64,000 bases of DNA from Rhipicephalus microplus (Eukaryota > Arthropoda > Arachnida > Ixodida > Ixodidae): the NCBI RefSeq assembly GCF_043290135.1, contig NC_134710.1, positions 459,335,376-459,399,375 on the forward strand, in the 5' to 3' direction. The notes under the pieces were generated by a model. The model saw only the letters and a program-made list of their open reading frames with translations, was not told the origin of the DNA and ran no database searches. Positions 11,433 through 22,180 of this stretch are shown here, in pieces; position 1 is the first letter of the stretch; the number at the start of each line of letters is the position of its first letter. Position numbers and translations under genes: made by a program.

Positions 11433-12327
11433 TAGTAAAAACCCGTGAATTCAAACTCACCTAATTCGAACTTTCCATTATATCAAGCTGATGTCCTGGC
11501 TCCAACACAGGTATATGTTCCGGCACAGCCCTATTGGGGAACATTCCGGATAATTCGAACAAACTGGTATTCATTACGCTTAATTCGAACTGGGAGTCAC
11601 AGGTTTTGATCGTGGCATGCAGAAGTCAGCTCAGAGTTACCACGGTATGTGGTAAAACCAAATCAAACTAAATAAACTAGAGATGCAAAACGATGAACAG
11701 CACCATTTCTCAGCAAATGTAATTTCTGACGCTGCGTCAGAGTTTTAGTACAAGCCAAAGATACAAACGACGCTTAGGGTGTCGCGACGGGATAAGCACT
11801 AGCTAATAGAAACTATTGATTGTTGTTGTCTAATTAACCCTATTCTGGTCCAAATAAGATACAGGGGATACCCCGATGACTTTTAATTTTGTCTGCGTTA
11901 TCTCTACCGTAGAAATAAACGTATGCTGTAGTATAAACAGCGTCATATATTGCAAAACTCACTTGAGTGCATGCCGGTGCTTGTTTCTGGCGTATCATTG
12001 CCTGATCAAATATTGCTGCTCACTGTGAAACGCTCAATGAACTTAATCAACGAAATCACATGTGATTTTGTTTATTTATTTATTTACAAGTACTGCTGTC
12101 CCATGCCTGGGACATTGCAGGAAGAGGCATGGGACAGCAGTACTTGTAAATTAACGTGTAGTAGCGTATAGTTTGCGATATCGAATCTAGAGGTAGCTTA
12201 TTTGGGTTCTGGCCGTGGAGTTCAGTGCAATGTTAGTACATTTTAGCGAATGCCCCCTAAATCATACTCAGCTTATTTCGAACCATTCTTTAGTGTCCCT
12301 TAAGTTTAAATTAACGCACTCTCACTG
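11433..12327. mobile_element. Non-autonomous Tigger/pogo-like DNA element (MITE)
   Basis: The ends are imperfect inverted repeats about 27 bp long. The left end reads TAGTAAAAACCCGTGAATTC; the complement of the right end reads CAGTGAGAGTGCGTTAATTT. Both are flanked by TA, the target of the Tc1/mariner-pogo group. Several spaced TTCGAA motifs follow the left end (about 11465, 11552 and 11584), with one near the right end (about 12277), a style familiar from Tigger-type termini. No transposase frame exists, so it would depend on a full-length relative. It carries an inserted LINE-tail palindrome. Confidence 0.6.
12082..12151. repeat. Perfect 26-bp inverted repeat with 18-nt loop, made of LINE 3' ends
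   Basis: Arms 12082-12107 and 12126-12151 are exact reverse complements. The arm sequence GGGACAGCAGTACTTGTAAA resembles the LINE terminus GGGATTGCAGTATTCATAAA at 2961-2980, and the left side continues into a (TTTA)n run like a reversed LINE tail. A smaller hairpin TGTCCCA-TGCC-TGGGACA sits at 12097-12114. It looks like two LINE 3' ends head to head. Confidence 0.75.
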
Positions 12328-13050
12328 TATTAGACCCACAGTCGGCTTTCCATCCGGTTTACCACTAAAGTTATTTATGCTCTGAGTGCCTAGCGAATGT
12401 ACGCGAAGTGTTTGTGAAGTATTACACTGTGTCACAGCTCCCACTTGCCTGCTGTTATACAAAAACCGCATTTTCGCTTCGTATATGCTTCTCAGCACTA
12501 GTCATTTCATACATATGTGAAGTAAGACCAAAAGATAACCCACGTGGTATATCTACATCTTAAAAACGCGCGAAGTGTGACAGAAAACAAAGACGGAGGG
12601 AATGTGTTGTCGCTCTCTCTCTCTCTCTCTGAACCTGTCATAGTTCGCGCTTGAAGTTTCTGAGATTTATATTTCGATCTTCCAAGATGGCGGAAACTCG
12701 GCGTTAGTCATGTTTTGGCTGCATCGTCAAGGTTGGATGTGTTAGCGCACGGTACGTAGAGGGAAAGGGAAGGTGCGGGAAACATGACTTTATGACTTTG
12801 CCGCAATGTATACCTAAAGCAGTAGCGTACTTTTGCTTTGTTCTTTGTTGAAAATATACTATTGGGAAAATTCAATTTCATCTAGGACTGCCGGTATTTT
12901 TCAATTTATTTTTCTGAGAAACTTCGCCAATGCACGAGTTCGTGCGTTAAAGGGTGCATGGTGATTATCGCCTATCTCGTGAATCGCGAAAACGGGGTAA
13001 AACACTGATCGCTGTAGTTTATGTACATACCCCATGATCAGTGTAGCAAC

Positions 13051-13052
<2 letters not shown>
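12328..13052. other. Intergenic DNA with a (CT)n tract and a YY1-like motif
   Basis: A (CT)n microsatellite lies at about 12613-12630. CCAAGATGGCGGA near 12683 matches the YY1/Pho core, often found just downstream of start sites. No coding region follows it. Confidence 0.35.

Positions 13053-13085
<33 letters not shown>
13053..13085. repeat. (TA)n microsatellite, left flank of Penelope-like element
   Basis: About 33 bp of uninterrupted TA dinucleotides. Confidence 0.95.
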
Positions 13086-13088
<3 letters not shown>

Positions 13089-13184
13089 CACTCACAACGA
13101 ACAAACCTCTGCTTAACTTACAGCACAAATTTCCCCAATGTAAACAAAATCTTTAAACGACATTACAACATTCTGGAACGAAGT

Positions 13185-13690
13185 GAACGTCTGAAACACG
13201 CATTCCCATCCGCTCCTGGGGTCGTTTACCGACGACCACGCAACCTCAGACACACACTTGTTCACTCTCAAATCAATACCTCACCCCCTAATAATTCAGG
13301 CAAACCTTGTTTAAAGTCACGATGTCTTGTATGTAAAGCGATGCGAGAAACAAACACAAGAACCAGCACACAATCGAAGTTTTATATTAACATACGAGGA
13401 AACCTAACATGCAATTCCTCTAATGTGGTATACCTACTCGAATGCAACGTGTGCAGTATGCAGTACATCGGACAAACAGAAACATCATTTAGGATTCGCT
13501 TCAATAATCACAGAGCCCATGCGAAATAGCCCCAAACCTACCCCTATCAAAGCATCTCAATCTTCCCGACCATGCATTCGACAAACTATCAGTAACGTCT
13601 TAGAGACGGGATTTAAATCAAACCGAGAACGTTAACAACGAGAGTCATACCTTATCCACCGATTTAACACCCTCAGGAATAAATGAGAAT
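13185..13690 (+). pseudogene. PLE GIY-YIG endonuclease domain
   Basis: The GIY-YIG nuclease is fused to the C-terminus of PLE reverse transcriptases and is thought to cut the target. Readable parts: VVYRRPRNLRHT upstream (about 13221-13260); KPCLKSRCLVCKAM (about 13302-13344) with paired cysteines; the core VVYLLECNVCSMQYIGQ in the frame starting at 13341; then RFNNHRAH. A TAG ends that frame at 13527-13529, and the sequence continues in another frame (LETGFKSNRER, about 13602-13634) and a third (SYLIHRFNTLR). The frames show it is dead. Confidence 0.78.
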
Positions 13691-14244
13691 CTGGGTATAC
13701 AATTGCAGCAATTAAAGTATTAGAAAACAATAATGGCAATAATGAAAAAATAAATGAGTGCACGGCACTGCATGCAGCTGTGAAAGACACTGGACAACTC
13801 AAAATAATTTCTAGTGTAGCCACTCGTCTTAAGTGCAGCTGTCGCCTGTTTCTGGTTTTACCTCACTATCCAATCAATTGTGCCAAAAATCCCCACAGCA
13901 ACCCTGTGCACAGACGGGAGGCCCCTATTGAACGCGTAATCCAGAAGCGGGCAAGAATTGTCATTGCACCCGCTCGCCCGCCTTTGCGGTAATACGCGGC
14001 GCCCCTCTTTCTACGACGAGATGTCGACGGGGCGCTTAGTAGTTAAAGGCTTAAACTTCCTAAGAAGCTCTCTTTCCTCTACACCGAACCGCCAGAGCCA
14101 GGAGGTGCCATCTGGTCGGGAACACTGAGTTAGTGAAAGGAAGGATACACAGACCGCAGACATCCTAAAGGTAAAAAGGAGAAAAGGGAGAGCGATATAG
14201 GGGATGGAAGAATGAAAGGGGCGCCCGGGCAAGTCCACCTTATA

Positions 14245-14325
14245 TTCTTTTTTTTCTTTTTTTCTTTTTCATTTTTTCTTCTTTTTTTCTTTTCCTTTTC
14301 GTGCTCTTTCTCTCTCTCTCCCTCT
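14245..14325. repeat. Polypyrimidine (T/C-rich) tract in PLE 3' UTR
   Basis: About 80 bases almost entirely T and C, ending in (TC)n. Confidence 0.85.
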
Positions 14326-14373
14326 GATTTAAGATTGTATAAAGCTGACCACCAACTAACTGAACCCTAAATC

Positions 14374-14405
14374 CTCATGAAGACCAGACTTTACGCCGAA
14401 ACGTC
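14374..14405 (+). ncRNA. Possible degenerate hammerhead-ribozyme core in the PLE 3' end
   Basis: CTCATGA (14374-14380) resembles the hammerhead box CUGAUGA with one change. After 17 bases comes GAAAC (14398-14402), then GTC (14403-14405), a usual cleavage triplet. PLEs are known to carry hammerhead motifs in their terminal repeats. The stem II pairing between the two boxes is poor here, so this is at best a decayed ribozyme. Confidence 0.3.
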
Positions 14406-14487
14406 GAAATAAACCACGTTATGACCGCTCACGGAGGATCTACTTGACTCTTTCCAACGCTACGGCTAGTCAACCACCACGCAACCA

Positions 14488-14490
<3 letters not shown>

Positions 14491-14563
<73 letters not shown>
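14491..14563. repeat. (TA)n microsatellite, right flank of Penelope-like element
   Basis: About 73 bp of uninterrupted TA dinucleotides. Confidence 0.95.
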
Positions 14564-14565
<2 letters not shown>

Positions 14566-14734
14566 TATTCGCCCCTATTAGCCACCCTGGTGCAATACCT
14601 GGCCACAACCTCCCATGACTACCGTAATCAACCCTTCGCCCTTAGTCCCAAAGGTTACGAAGCAACTGTCCAAGGCGGCGGTCAGACCTGCGACACGGTG
14701 GAGGCTGTTCAGATTCCCTGAGTCCGGGCACGCT

Positions 14735-15055
14735 GCCATTGGAATCTTAGCTTGGATACGTTCAACGCTAGAACGCTATCGAGTGAGGATAGTCTAGCTG
14801 TGCTATTCGATGAATTAGAGGGTGCTAAATGAGATCTGATAGGACTCAGTGAAGTTAGGAAGACAAGTGAGGCTTATATAGTGATGAAGAACGAAGACGT
14901 CCCCTGCTATCATGGATTAGTTGAGAGAAAGGGACTGGGCTGGGGTTTCTTATACACAAGAATTTCCTGGGCAACACAGCAGAATAGTATAGCATCAGTA
15001 AGAGGTTGGCGAGTATCATAATTAAGTTTACTTGTTCTCGAATACGTTGTCGTGA
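14735..15055 (+). pseudogene. RTE-type LINE endonuclease fragment
   Basis: The translation contains TFNARTLSSEDSLAVLFDEL, then DLIGLSEVRK and VERKGLGWGFL, and ends with RLASIIIKF after a frame change. This is the order of the N-terminal half of an RTE-clade APE endonuclease (LSEVR with the catalytic Glu). A TGA interrupts the frame near 14830 (after EGAK) and the rest of the element is absent. It stops about 160 bp before the duplication begins. Confidence 0.7.
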
Positions 15056-15539
15056 GTGAATGAATAAGCACTTCATGGCACCTGTTGCGTATGCTGTTGT
15101 TTTCGCCGTCGTTATGATGACTGAATCGCCAAGCACTTCATGGCAGCTTGATGGCACGTCCAACTGCTCGGTACCGGACGTCAACACTATTAGCCATTAT
15201 GTCGTGTGAAGTCACCAGAACTGACACTGCGGCCTGACGTCACGTTTGTGTCAACAACGGCTGCTCCGTGCGAAAATAATTTCTGTATCTAAATTATTTA
15301 TCTAATTAGCAATTACTTAGCATCATACTTGCTCAGAGCGCCCTCCTAATATACAAGGTTCATATAACGGTGCAGCTTTCAAACTTAGTTGCAGCAATCC
15401 TGGTGATGTGCCATGGTATAAACGTTGCCGAAAACGTTTCTGGCAGATGCATTGGTGTCGCAAATAACCAAAAAAACATTTAAGCAAGACGCTACCTTTG
15501 ATACTGACGACTGATGGAAAAGATATAAAAATAGCAGTG

Positions 15540-16850
15540 CGTGTTCACTCCAAGAAGTGACAACATAATCCGTCTTGTTGAGTCTGCTGGGCAGGGTTTA
15601 CCTGATATGCAGTGCGCAAGTGCGGTAGAGTATTTGTACGGGCCTTTTCCTCAACTACTAACGAAACCGCTCCACTCATTAAGCCTTTTTGATCTAGTTC
15701 TCATGTCGCTCATTAATAATGATAACGGTGTGTTGGTCATAAATATTAAAAGTCTAGAAGCATCGTGCTCACCTGGGTGGGATTTGACCTCTCCGGGGCT
15801 TCTAATAAACACATCACGCTATTCATCAATTTTTTGGGGAAAATTTTTAAGAGCTTCCTTCTCTGCAGTGATTTAAAGATCAGGAGTACAGTTGTGTTAA
15901 CAAGTATGATAACAGGCACTCGCTTCGAAATTGCCTCTCTATTTCTAATAATAACTTCCTATGTAAAATAAATACGCATTTTGTTTTCAAATATCGCATT
16001 TTTTCTTGAATCGAGTTTCTTTTTTTCATTCTCACAACATGAGTTCCGCAAGACATTCTCGTGTGAAATACAACTTGTATGTTTTCCTAACTATCTTCAC
16101 GCCGTCTTCGTTCTTCCCTAGTGAACGATTTTTTTCAAAGCCTTTGACAGAGTGCATCATAAGTTGCTTTTGTATTTCAGAGGCAATATATTTGTATTTC
16201 AAACTGCTTGCACTCATTCAATGCTTTTTTTTGTCTCTGCCTATAGTATTGACTCTCTTTCGAGCCCTGTTTCCTGAGGTGCACTAAAAAGGGTATGCTG
16301 GGCAATCCCCTCTTTTTTGTTAAATTTGCATTAGTGACTTCCCTTTTTGTGCTTTTGTCCCATATACTATTTTGCTTGCAGACTATACTGTGTAATATGT
16401 TGGGAAATAACCAGCCCAAGCGGCTTCACTATTTTACAATCATATCTGGACACTATATTGTTTTGGTGCGCGGAAATAAACTCTAAAAAATGCGAAGTCA
16501 TGCGTGCAATTCAGTGTAACATGTGCTTCCTATATTCTTAAAGTAGATCATATAAAAGTAGTAGGATCATACAATATTATTGGCATAACTAAATCGTGTA
16601 AACTGATCTAAAATGAACATTTTGAAACCGTGATCAATGGCGCAAACAAAACACTCGGTTTCCTTGCAGAAAACCTTTTGCACGTATACTCCACTAGGTA
16701 TGAATAGTTTTCCGCATACAGCACCAATTCATCAAAGATGGAATACACCACCTCACTTAGGGACTCTTTCCATGATAACCATAATTACTAACTTGAAATG
16801 ATTCAGAACAACTCGACACCCGTCATTATGTCTAACTATGCGCGAAGCGC
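15540..16850 (+). pseudogene. CR1-like LINE RT remnant (copy A)
   Basis: Heavily mutated RT. Readable in changing frames are: VFTPRSDNIIRL (start of the linker, about 15541); SPGWDLTSPGLL (about 15770); a stretch resembling the FRK-STQL region (about 16020-16070); KAFDRVHHKLL, best kept in copy B near 45165; FTILQSYLDTI and KKCEVMR (about 16420-16510); and INGANKTLGFL (about 16635-16665). This order matches the CR1/L2 RT fingers, palm and thumb. Catalytic YxDD is not preserved. Confidence 0.65.
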
Positions 16851-17640
16851 GGGTGTTACTAACACGTAGGCGTACCTTTACCTAGCATCATGAGCACCCT
16901 GCAGCCGTAATATAAACCGTTTGCGCTTTTTACCGCATATTTGAACATCATTCATTACATTATTTGATTTCACTCCCTCAATATTTTTGTTTCCCCGACT
17001 TGTTTATGACTGTCATAGCAACATGTTGTAGCCTCGAACCGCAGCGGGCCAATCAATTGGTGGGAACTTTAAGATTAGTCAACCAATAGAGCCAATGATG
17101 GTCACTAAAAACTTCGAGGGGCAGTGATAAAGTACGGTTGAAACTTGTTCGGTGCTTAAATATTAGGCTTGAGCACGTATCCGCTTTCAGCGTATACGTA
17201 CGCGATTACTCTTTCCTCTTCTACTTGGCACTGCATAAGCACAGCTTCGAGGCCTACATTGCTGGCATCATTGTTCAGCATCTTCGGGGCTTTCTCGTCG
17301 AAGTAGGCAAGCACTGGTGTGTATTAAGACGTTTGCGGAGGTCATTAAACGAAGTTTTCTGTTCGTCGTCCCACTAAAAGGTAGCATAGTTTCTTGTGAG
17401 GTCAGTTAACGGTGACGCAGTCCGTGCGAAGTATGCGATAAACCATCGTTAAAATGCGCAAAAGCACAGAAAGTACCTGCCTTCATTTTGGACGGTACCG
17501 AGAACAGCGCAACGGCCACAAGTTTTCGGGATCGGCTCGAACGCCTGCCAAACGAAAATGGCACTTCTATTTTTCAGTGCCAGGCCCGCAGACCGTACGG
17601 CTTGTACACGTCTTGCATTTTGGCACGTTCGTCAAGAGTT
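16851..17640. other. Unassigned DNA in copy A
   Basis: No domain recognised. Frames of 60-105 codons occur, and 17454-17640 is open in two frames, but it overlaps into the adjacent SINE and is not convincing as a gene. Confidence 0.45.
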
Positions 17641-17792
17641 ACGGAAAACACTATGATGTTGGCCCGCGTGCTCAGATTCGGGTGCTCGTTAAAGAACCCC
17701 AGTTTGTCGAAATTTCCGGAGCCCTCCACTACGGCATCTCTCATAATCATATAGTGGTTTTGAGAACTTAAGCCCCACATATAAATCAAAAC
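17641..17792 (+). repeat. Tick SINE 3' half (copy A)
   Basis: Ruka-like body with GGCCCGCGTGCTCAGATT, GTTAAAGAACCCCAG, AAATTTCCGGAGCCCTCCAC and CTCTCATAATCATATAGTGG, then AAGCCCCACATATAAATCAA. The tRNA head is missing. Confidence 0.8.
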
Positions 17793-17911
17793 ATTATGAT
17801 GTCGTTCAGATAAACTAACCCCGTTTTTAATTCAACCTAGAAAGTACGGTGTACATGAATCATTGAAATGTAGCCGGCGCTGAGCGTAAACAAAAGGGCA
17901 GGACTTTAAAT

Positions 17912-18257
17912 TCATATACACCATATGGCGTCATAAGAGCGTCTTTTCCCCCTATCTCTTGGGTCTACCTCTATTCGGCAATATCCGCTTCTCAGGTCCT
18001 TTGAAGAAAAGTAGCGAGCGTGCCGAAGCTTATCGAGGGAGTGAGCGATGCTTAGAAGCGGGTACGCATCTTTCTTAGTCACTTGATTGAACTTCCTGTA
18101 GTTCACCCAAATACGTAAGGTGCCGTCTGTCTGTCTCGATAACGAATATAGTCGGACTATCTATCTGACGAGGATGGCACTGCCTACTTTCTTGGTGTTT
18201 TAGACACGTCCACCATTGTCCGACCACAACGTGGCGACCCTGAGTTGCTTCATTCAA
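17912..18257 (-). pseudogene. Ty3/gypsy reverse transcriptase fragment, minus strand (copy A)
   Basis: Minus-strand translation reads SPTIFVIETD, then after a small frameshift (in an AGAC repeat) DGTLRIWVNYRKFNQVTKKD, AYPLL, then HARYFSSKDLRSGYCRIEV. This is the fingers/palm start of a Ty3/gypsy RT, including the catalytic aspartate position of SSKDLRSGY. The YxDD motif and everything after it are missing. Confidence 0.8.
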
Positions 18258-18339
18258 CTAATTATGTTGATGGGCGTTCTCAATGTTCCCCCATAGTTCT
18301 TGCAAGGGTATAATAGTCGTTTTGCTTACTCAACGGCGT

Positions 18340-19160
18340 CCTTTAGAGAAATCAAACTTTTCATCCATCGAAGCTCCCCATATTCTCATTACTCCTGCAG
18401 CCCGTCGTACGCAAGTGCTCCTAGCATGTCACAAAGAGGTGAATTCTGGCCACTTAGGCTAGACGTGCACATTGGCAAGAGTTCAGCAGCGATACTACTG
18501 GCAACGACTTACAATAGCCGTGACGCACCACATTCGTACTTGTTCGACGCAAGTCACTTCCGATGAAACCAGCCGGCCAGTTGAAACCTGTTCAGGTCGC
18601 ATGAGTCATTATTGAAGCATATTGGAATCAATATTTTTGGTGCACTCCCTGCTTCTACCTCAGCAACAGATTATCTGACCAGGTGTGCAAAAACAAAGAC
18701 TATATCAAAAGCAGCGCAGCAGTAGAGGTGGTCATATTTTTCATAGAAAATACTGTACTGTACCACGGTGCCCCGACCATCATGATAACAGACCGCGGTA
18801 AAGCATTCACGGCAGCTGTTTTAGACTACGCCCTGATGATAAGCGGAACGATTCGCCGTATTATCACAGCCAAACACCCGCAAACGAATAGGCTAACAGA
18901 GCGCATCAACGAGACGGTTTAAGGCATGCTATTGATATAGGGTTAACTACAAAAGTTTTCGGACCACGCAAGAACGTGCCAAACTGCCTGCCCGCGTCAC
19001 CTAGCGGTGTGCCATCTACCGTAGTTTACAGTGCTAGGCCAGACACGGCTCTCTTTATTCACTGGCTTTTCAGTTTTCTGCTACCACGTACCGGACTGTT
19101 CCCAGTTTTCACGCAAAGCGCTTATTTGCAGCATGACCGTCATATTTCTATTTTCATATA
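18340..19160 (+). pseudogene. Ty3/gypsy integrase fragment, plus strand (copy A)
   Basis: Plus-strand integrase facing away from the RT fragment. The zinc-binding region is recognisable at ACHKEVNSGHLG and ARVQQRYYWQRL (about 18420-18510). The core follows with GINIFGALP (about 18625-18650), DYLTRC, then MITDRGKAF (about 18782-18810) and TNRLTERINETV (to 18919). The first catalytic residue is Asn where Asp is expected; the second Asp and the Glu are kept. A TAA at 18920-18922 and further stops follow. A trace of the C-terminal region (ERAKLPARV) appears near 18975. Confidence 0.82.
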
Positions 19161-19237
19161 AAGATCAACGCTATCCCGTCGTGCCTCGAACGGCGTTCCG
19201 TTGGCTAGGTATAACTTTGTGATAAAGATTTCTACTG

Positions 19238-22180
19238 CTCTAAAAAAAAAAGGGAGCGAGAATGGAGAAACGGGCTCCGTTCCTCCTTCGGCGCAGCGAC
19301 TTCCTCCCTTTCGGGCGCTTTACCTGTCGCGCCCTCTCGCGGCAAGGACCAAAGGAGCAACGTTTCTCCTTCAGCGTTCAAGTTACTCCTCAATCACGGA
19401 GGTCTTGCTCGCGCGCATGCGCACGCCAAGCCTATAGCCGCCCGCGGCCAGTCGCGAGTGATTGCTTTAACCTAAGATTGTTGTATGCAATGCAGGAATG
19501 ACGTTTTCTTTTGTTTTATTGGTATAGAGTAAAAGCCTCTCTTTTATTTTATCATCGTCAGGCACTCGCACGATGCTCGGCACACTTCCATGTGTTTCTC
19601 GTGTTGTTTCATACTACCAATTTGTCACGAATACAAGGAGCTCTGCTTCCCAAGCAGTCTTGCTTTATCGATTACCTTAGAGTGTAAAAAAAAATAATGA
19701 TTTTTTTCGGTGTCGACATACTTGGTAAGCCCGCGCATTTTTAGTTTCGCACGGCACCAACAGCACTCATGAATTTAACGAGGCGCGTAAAAAAGCATCA
19801 CACTTATTTTTTCAATAGTGTAGGAAACCTGATACCACTCTACAGTCCATGCGTGAAAGTACGATCATATACAATTGATAGAGTTATACGTGCCACTACC
19901 ACCATATGGATGTTATTTGCAGTTTACCCCCATTCGAATACGGCCGCCGTGGCCGGAAGTCGTACCTGCGTCCATCAGCATAGTCACACGACGCCCAATA
20001 AGGCTATGCTACCCCGGCAGGTGAAAGCACAAAGGGAAACAGGCTGCGAAGTTTCACCGAGCGTTTATTCGCCAGACTAGATTAAAACCATCAGAAACAT
20101 TTTAAACATCATCATAACTAAACGTTTGTGAAAAGTGAACCAATGACTTCTGTAGGTTAAACCAAATTCTCAATTGCATTCGTTTTGAATTGCCCATGCC
20201 AGCACTGAGAAGTAGGAAGGAATTATGCACGCGAGCAGTATGTCTTTCTCGTCCATGATTCTCCTTTGTCGTGAGAAACTCAACACAAAATGCACTTCTA
20301 GTAGCAGCTGTGCACAGCAAGTAAGTACTAACGCTCACTAACCTTTGTGAAAAGAGTATTCCGAATCCAGAGTAATAACCACCACAGCCACAGCGATAAC
20401 AACAAAATTGTGGCACGCACTATGATTGCAAGTTGACACGCGAGGCGAATCGCGAGAGGCATCTGAAGCAGAAAAGTATGCAGGCACAACATTCTATAAA
20501 GTTATAGTAAACTTGCGCACTGCAGCGATAGTTCCTCCACTCAAGTATGAAAGCTCCCGCGACGCCAACAGCCACTGTCATGGCTCACGAAAAAATACCG
20601 TCGGATGCGAGGTCATCGCTTATTTATCTCGCAAGACCCGTGTTGTAACGTACGTATACACTGCTAGGACGGTCGTTACCGCATTAAAACATAGTCATTG
20701 AAGGGCTAGTGGTGTACTATATCCATGGCTAACGGCCACACTTGTGGTACGCACGTAAAAAGAATATAAGCAAACGTTAAGACGAAACAACTAAACGAGG
20801 TCGACGTGACCGCAGAACACCTACCACGACGAAGACAAAGTTTGGCCTGCATGCTGCGCCCTCTCCAAGTAAGAAGAAAAAAAAACGTGACCTCCGAAAT
20901 GGCTAACGCGTGGCAAGTGTTTGCACTCTCAGAGGCTTCAAAAAAAAAAAAAGTAACTGTGGCAGTGGTTGACTGATGGCGCAGCGTTCGAATTGCCGTG
21001 GGCATTCTAAGCACGGCTTGGGGCATCCGCCTTCGTGAAAACCTGATAAGCTCTAGTAATTATTCCGTTCATTACTGTGCAACCATTGATTAACTAAGGT
21101 TTACCTAAGCATCAGATACAATATATTTACGTGTGCGCATGTTGTGGTATTGATAAAAAACATGAAAAAAAGTGTAAGAAAACCTACTTGTAACCTGTGC
21201 CACTCAGGTCAGTTGAAATTCATCGCTATATAAGCTGGCGCGCTTTCACAGTAGAGTGTGAGTAAACACGTCGAGGTGTGAGCCGTTGGTTTTGAATGGT
21301 TGATTGTGCTCTTGTTGCGTACCTGTTAGCGTATACGCTAGTGTACTTGTTGCGTACTATTTGTGTACTATGTGACCATGTGTGCATGTGTAGCTATCTA
21401 GATTGCATCAGCACATCATAGGCTTTCGGTGTCCGTAAGTAGTCTTGAATGGGTTGATGCGTAAAAATATCCGCAAGGAAGCCGTGATAGTGGGTAATAA
21501 CAACAAACGTCGAGGCAGTCAACTTTTTTTTTTAACTTTGATCAATCCCTCCAGATGGCGCTACCTACCACCTATTTCATTGCTTTGACGCTCTCACACC
21601 TCCAGCCTTTTATATATCGTTGAACATCTATCTATCAAAGCTGCACTACGGATTCGGAATGGTTTCGCTGCGATCGAGTGTACGGTTTGGAGGCACATCT
21701 CGTGACCTGCGGACCCGTAAGCGCATGGATAACGTCGCTACACTATGTGAATCTGCGAGAAATAAATACAACAAGCCTAGCATGCACTCTTCAGGTGAGG
21801 GCTCTGCAGAAACCGTGTCTTTCGGAGTGAACGTGGCTTCGCTGACCGAACGAAACGTGCTTGCTCCATCGTTCTCTTTCGCGATGTGTTCACCGCCACA
21901 GGTTCATCTGCTTGTTTTTATAACAATTTCGTTCAATATCAAGCTCAGCGGGACCGTTTTTTGTAACTTTCAGTGCCGTGTACTCCTTACCAGTCGAGAA
22001 TCGTTGCATTTGCTAAGCCTGCTCGCTTCGTCGGGGGGCAGCCATGTTGATTTTCATAAGGAGAAACGTGTTTCTCCGTGGATGAGGGAGCAACGTTTCT
22101 CTATTTGAAGACGAACATTGGGGATATCGCCGTTCCTCCCTAAATAGAGAGTACGTCACTCCATTTTTTTTAAGAGTGTG
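19238..22180. mobile_element. 2.9-kb insertion with A-rich terminal inverted repeats, copy A only; unclassified
   Basis: Copy B has an empty site (TACTGATAAC around 48266-48275). In copy A the left end is CTCTAAAAAAAAAAGGGAG and the complement of the right end is CTCTTAAAAAAAATGGAG; similarity continues through GGAGGAACGG/TCCGTTCCTCC-like subterminal blocks. TG on each side could be a 2-bp target duplication. No transposase domain can be read in any frame, so it is non-autonomous or too decayed. Frames inside (for example 21620-22108, 162 codons) have no recognisable motif. A TATATAAG at 21227-21234 is the only promoter-like element seen. Confidence 0.7.
21620..22108 (+). CDS. Hypothetical 162-codon ORF inside the TIR insertion
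   Basis: The longest frame of the insertion. No catalytic pattern of a known transposase (no DDE/DDD spacing), no zinc finger and no THAP or BED motif could be seen. It contains a hydrophobic segment (VHLLVFITISFNIKL). Probably not a real protein, but it is the best coding candidate in the element. Confidence 0.15.
   Translation: MNIYLSKLHYGFGMVSLRSSVRFGGTSRDLRTRKRMDNVATLCESARNKYNKPSMHSSGEGSAETVSFGVNVASLTERNVLAPSFSFAMCSPPQVHLLVFITISFNIKLSGTVFCNFQCRVLLTSRESLHLLSLLASSGGSHVDFHKEKRVSPWMREQRFSI

Larger units (their letters stand above)
13086..14490 (+). mobile_element. Penelope-like element (PLE), 3' portion
   Basis: The sequence from about 13100 reads as the end of a PLE polyprotein: the YRRPRNLRHTL segment, then a GIY-YIG endonuclease, then the typical tail with LETGFKSNRER and IHRFNTLR. 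A long untranslated region with a polypyrimidine stretch follows, ending with CGAAACGTCGAAATAAA, a type of sequence common near PLE 3' ends. The RT core is absent, so the copy is 5'-truncated. It sits exactly between two (TA)n tracts. Confidence 0.8.

Noticed and set aside
12675..12700. YY1-type AAGATGGCGG as a core promoter
   Set aside because: A single short motif with no coding sequence after it and no other promoter element.
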